Source of the DNA: Candidatus Accumulibacter affinis
Lineage (GTDB): Bacteria; Pseudomonadota; Gammaproteobacteria; Burkholderiales; Rhodocyclaceae
Length of the DNA: 64,000 nt
Assembly: GCA_016713625.1 (NCBI GenBank)
Contig: JADJOT010000001.1
Location: 124,001-188,000, forward strand
Direction of reading: 5' to 3'
In this document: in pieces, positions 62,663-64,000 of the stretch
How positions within the stretch are numbered: position 1 is the stretch's first letter
How the letters are laid out: each line of letters starts with the position of its first letter
Notes under the pieces: model-generated
What the model was told of the DNA's origin: nothing
The model's database searches: none
Seen by the model: the letters and a program-made list of their open reading frames with translations, nothing else
Made by a program: the position numbers and the translations under genes

Positions 62663-62961
62663 ATGAGCGAAGTGAAGATGCGGAAGGTGCACACCCCGGA
62701 GTTCAAGGCGAAGGTGGGTCTGGAAGCCTTGCGGGGGTGAAGACGATCAACGAGATTGGCCAGGAGCACGGGGTTCATCCGGTCCAGGTTGGGCAGTGGA
62801 AGAAGGCGATCCAGGAGCAAGCCAAGACCTTGTTCGAGGGCAAGCGCGGTCCCAAACCGGTCGCCGCACATCGGGAGCCGGAGTTGCTGTACAGCGAGAT
62901 CGGCAAATTGAAGGTGGAACTGGACTGGCTCAAAAAAAAGTCTGGGATCAGCCTGTCGTGA
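62663..62961 (+). pseudogene. IS3-family OrfA, frameshifted
   Basis: ATG 62663 gives MSEVKMRKVHTPEFKAKVGLEALRG then TGA. The continuation KTINEIGQEHGVHPVQVGQWKKAIQ (HTH) and the leucine-zipper end LKVELDWLKKKSG is one frame away, so the G-run at 62730-62734 has lost a base. From GTG 62737 the second part could be made alone. LKKKSG contains the A-rich slippery site for OrfAB fusion. Confidence 0.85.
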
Positions 62962-63968
62962 TGCGCAGAGCCTGGATCGAGTCTGGCGAGGCGGTGGCCG
63001 TGGTGCAGCAATGCCTCCTGGCCGGGGTGTCGCGTGCCACGATCTATGCTCAGCAGAAGCCTGTGGTACTTGATGACAGCGAGTTATTGCACCGGCGTCT
63101 GATTGATGAGGAATACACCCGGCACCCGTTCTACGGCAGCCGCAGGATGGTGATCTTCCTCGGGAGAGCGGGTCACACGGTCAATCGCAAGCGGGTCCAA
63201 CGGTTGATGCGGCTGATGGGGCTGGCCGGCATGGCGCCGGGTCCGAACACCAGCCGGCGGCACCCCGCGCACAAGGTCTATCCGTACCTGCTGCGCGGAG
63301 TTTCGGTGGTCAGGCCGAACCAGGTGTGGAGCACGGACATCACCTACATCCGCCTGCCGCGTGGCTTCGCCTACCTGGTGGCGGTGATCGACTGGTATAG
63401 CCGCAAGGTGCTCAGCTGGCGGATCAGCAATAGCATGGAAGCGGTCTTCTGCGTCGATTGCCTGGAGGATGCCTTGCGCACCCATGGCAAGCCGGAAGTC
63501 TTCAACAGCGATCAAGGCTCGCAGTTCACCAGTGAAGCCTTCACCGACGTGCTGACCCGAGAAGGGGTGGTCATCAGCATGGATGGACGAGGGCGAGTGT
63601 TCGACAACATCTTCGTCGAGCGGCTCTGGCGCAACGTCAAGCAGGAGGACGTGTATCTGAAGGGCTATGCCACGATGGGCGAGCTGATGGTTGGCCTGAC
63701 CGAGTACTTCGCCTTCTACAACGGCGAGCGCCCGCACCAGTCGCTGGGCGACCAGACGCCCCAGATCGTGTATCGAACCGCTATCGGTGGCGGGGCGGTG
63801 ATCGTCGATAAATTCGGCGGCGCGGGGGGAGGAACCCCTGTTCCGCTACGCTCCACAGGGGTTCCTCCCCCCGCAGAAGCAAGATCAACAGCCACAGCAC
63901 AAACCAAAGCAAAGGCAACACCGGGGCAGCGCCGTCCAGCTGCTACTGAAGTCAAGTGCCCAGCTTAA
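62961..63968 (+). CDS. IS3-family OrfB transposase
   Basis: 335 residues from ATG 62961, overlapping the orfA stop by one base. It includes HTH_21 (EEYTRHPFYGSRRMVIFLGRAGHTVNRKRVQRLM), then the rve core with DITYI (Asp), FNSDQGSQFTS (Asp) and the glutamate in the NVKQEDVYLKGY region. The last ~60 residues form an unusual Gly/Pro/Ala/Lys-rich tail encoded partly by a strong inverted repeat. Confidence 0.9.
   Translation: MRRAWIESGEAVAVVQQCLLAGVSRATIYAQQKPVVLDDSELLHRRLIDEEYTRHPFYGSRRMVIFLGRAGHTVNRKRVQRLMRLMGLAGMAPGPNTSRRHPAHKVYPYLLRGVSVVRPNQVWSTDITYIRLPRGFAYLVAVIDWYSRKVLSWRISNSMEAVFCVDCLEDALRTHGKPEVFNSDQGSQFTSEAFTDVLTREGVVISMDGRGRVFDNIFVERLWRNVKQEDVYLKGYATMGELMVGLTEYFAFYNGERPHQSLGDQTPQIVYRTAIGGGAVIVDKFGGAGGGTPVPLRSTGVPPPAEARSTATAQTKAKATPGQRRPAATEVKCPA
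63823..63873 (+). repeat. 19-bp perfect inverted repeat in the end of orfB
   Basis: The arms CGGGGGGAGGAACCCCTGT (63823-63841) and ACAGGGGTTCCTCCCCCCG (63855-63873) pair perfectly around a 13-base loop. It lies within the coding tail of the IS3 transposase and may block read-through, end transcription or be an inserted repeat. Confidence 0.8.
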
Positions 63969-64000
63969 ACAGACTTGATTCTTGTCTTGACTTCGGGGTC

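Larger units (their letters stand above)
62604..64000 (+). mobile_element. IS3-family insertion sequence (right end beyond window)
   Basis: The left end TGGTCCCAGGAATTGAG resembles the complement of the right end seen at the window edge (…CTTGACTTCGGGGTC, completing beyond 64000). It contains orfA and orfB with an A8 slippery run (62932-62939) before the orfA stop. Confidence 0.85.

Overview
The window looks like accessory, heavily remodelled DNA from a high-GC proteobacterium, most likely a betaproteobacterium of the Rhodocyclales type. That placement is an inference from base composition and gene families; no rRNA or tRNA confirms it. Few core genes are present. Most of the sequence is insertion sequences (IS), restriction-modification genes, a phage-derived island and broken remnants.

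Layout. 1-2.85 kb: the end of a recombinase-in-trio-like element, two tyrosine recombinases in tandem, with an IS inserted behind them and a perfect 15-bp palindrome at the probable end. 2.85-5 kb: a truncated DDE transposase, its frameshifted AAA ATPase partner and a small basic protein. 5.1-12.5 kb: a one-direction phage-satellite-like block with an AlpA regulator, small overlapping genes, a primase/DUF3987 helicase, a DUF5681 protein and a terminase small subunit, but no large terminase, capsid or tail genes. 13.3-16.1 kb: a single 935-residue gene joining a DnaJ J-domain, an RDD membrane domain, a LivK-type binding protein and an unassigned C-terminus. 17.1-18.6 kb: an IS701-family element. 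18.97-28.4 kb: a type I restriction-modification operon (hsdM, hsdS, four-helix-bundle protein, AlbA_2/ATPase protein, hsdR, metallopeptidase) whose gene junctions carry 7-bp repeats. 28.5-31.9 kb: a MoaD-like/BNR-repeat pair, an AAA15 ATPase and a truncated Crp/Fnr gene.

31.9-51.6 kb is an IS graveyard. Three copies of one ISAzo13-family element are present. One interrupts a cytochrome c gene. A second interrupts the membrane-fusion gene of a HlyD/permease/ATPase export operon, and itself contains an IS66-family element (which carries a DruA-family gene and is split by another IS) plus an IS1380-like element. The third sits in an IS91 remnant. An IS4-family element lies inside an IS1182-like element. 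Target-site duplications let almost every insertion be undone on paper, restoring reading frames. Chromosomal debris in this region includes truncated enolase, UspA and TauE/SafE pieces and an intact MFS transporter.

51.7-62.4 kb: a methyltransferase, a small hydrolase operon, an IHF-like gene, a frameshifted Mrr-like nuclease, a truncated DUF262 gene, a small protein with an RNA-polymerase-alpha-CTD-like end, and an intact type III-like restriction-modification pair. An IS3-family element closes the window and cuts a GNAT acetyltransferase.

The window therefore holds two apparently intact restriction systems beside several decayed defence-like genes. The most unusual observations are the J-domain/RDD/LivK fusion, the DruA-family gene carried by the IS66-like element, the heptamer repeats that encode protein ends in the hsd operon, and a 12-nt patch in one IS copy in which every G has become A.
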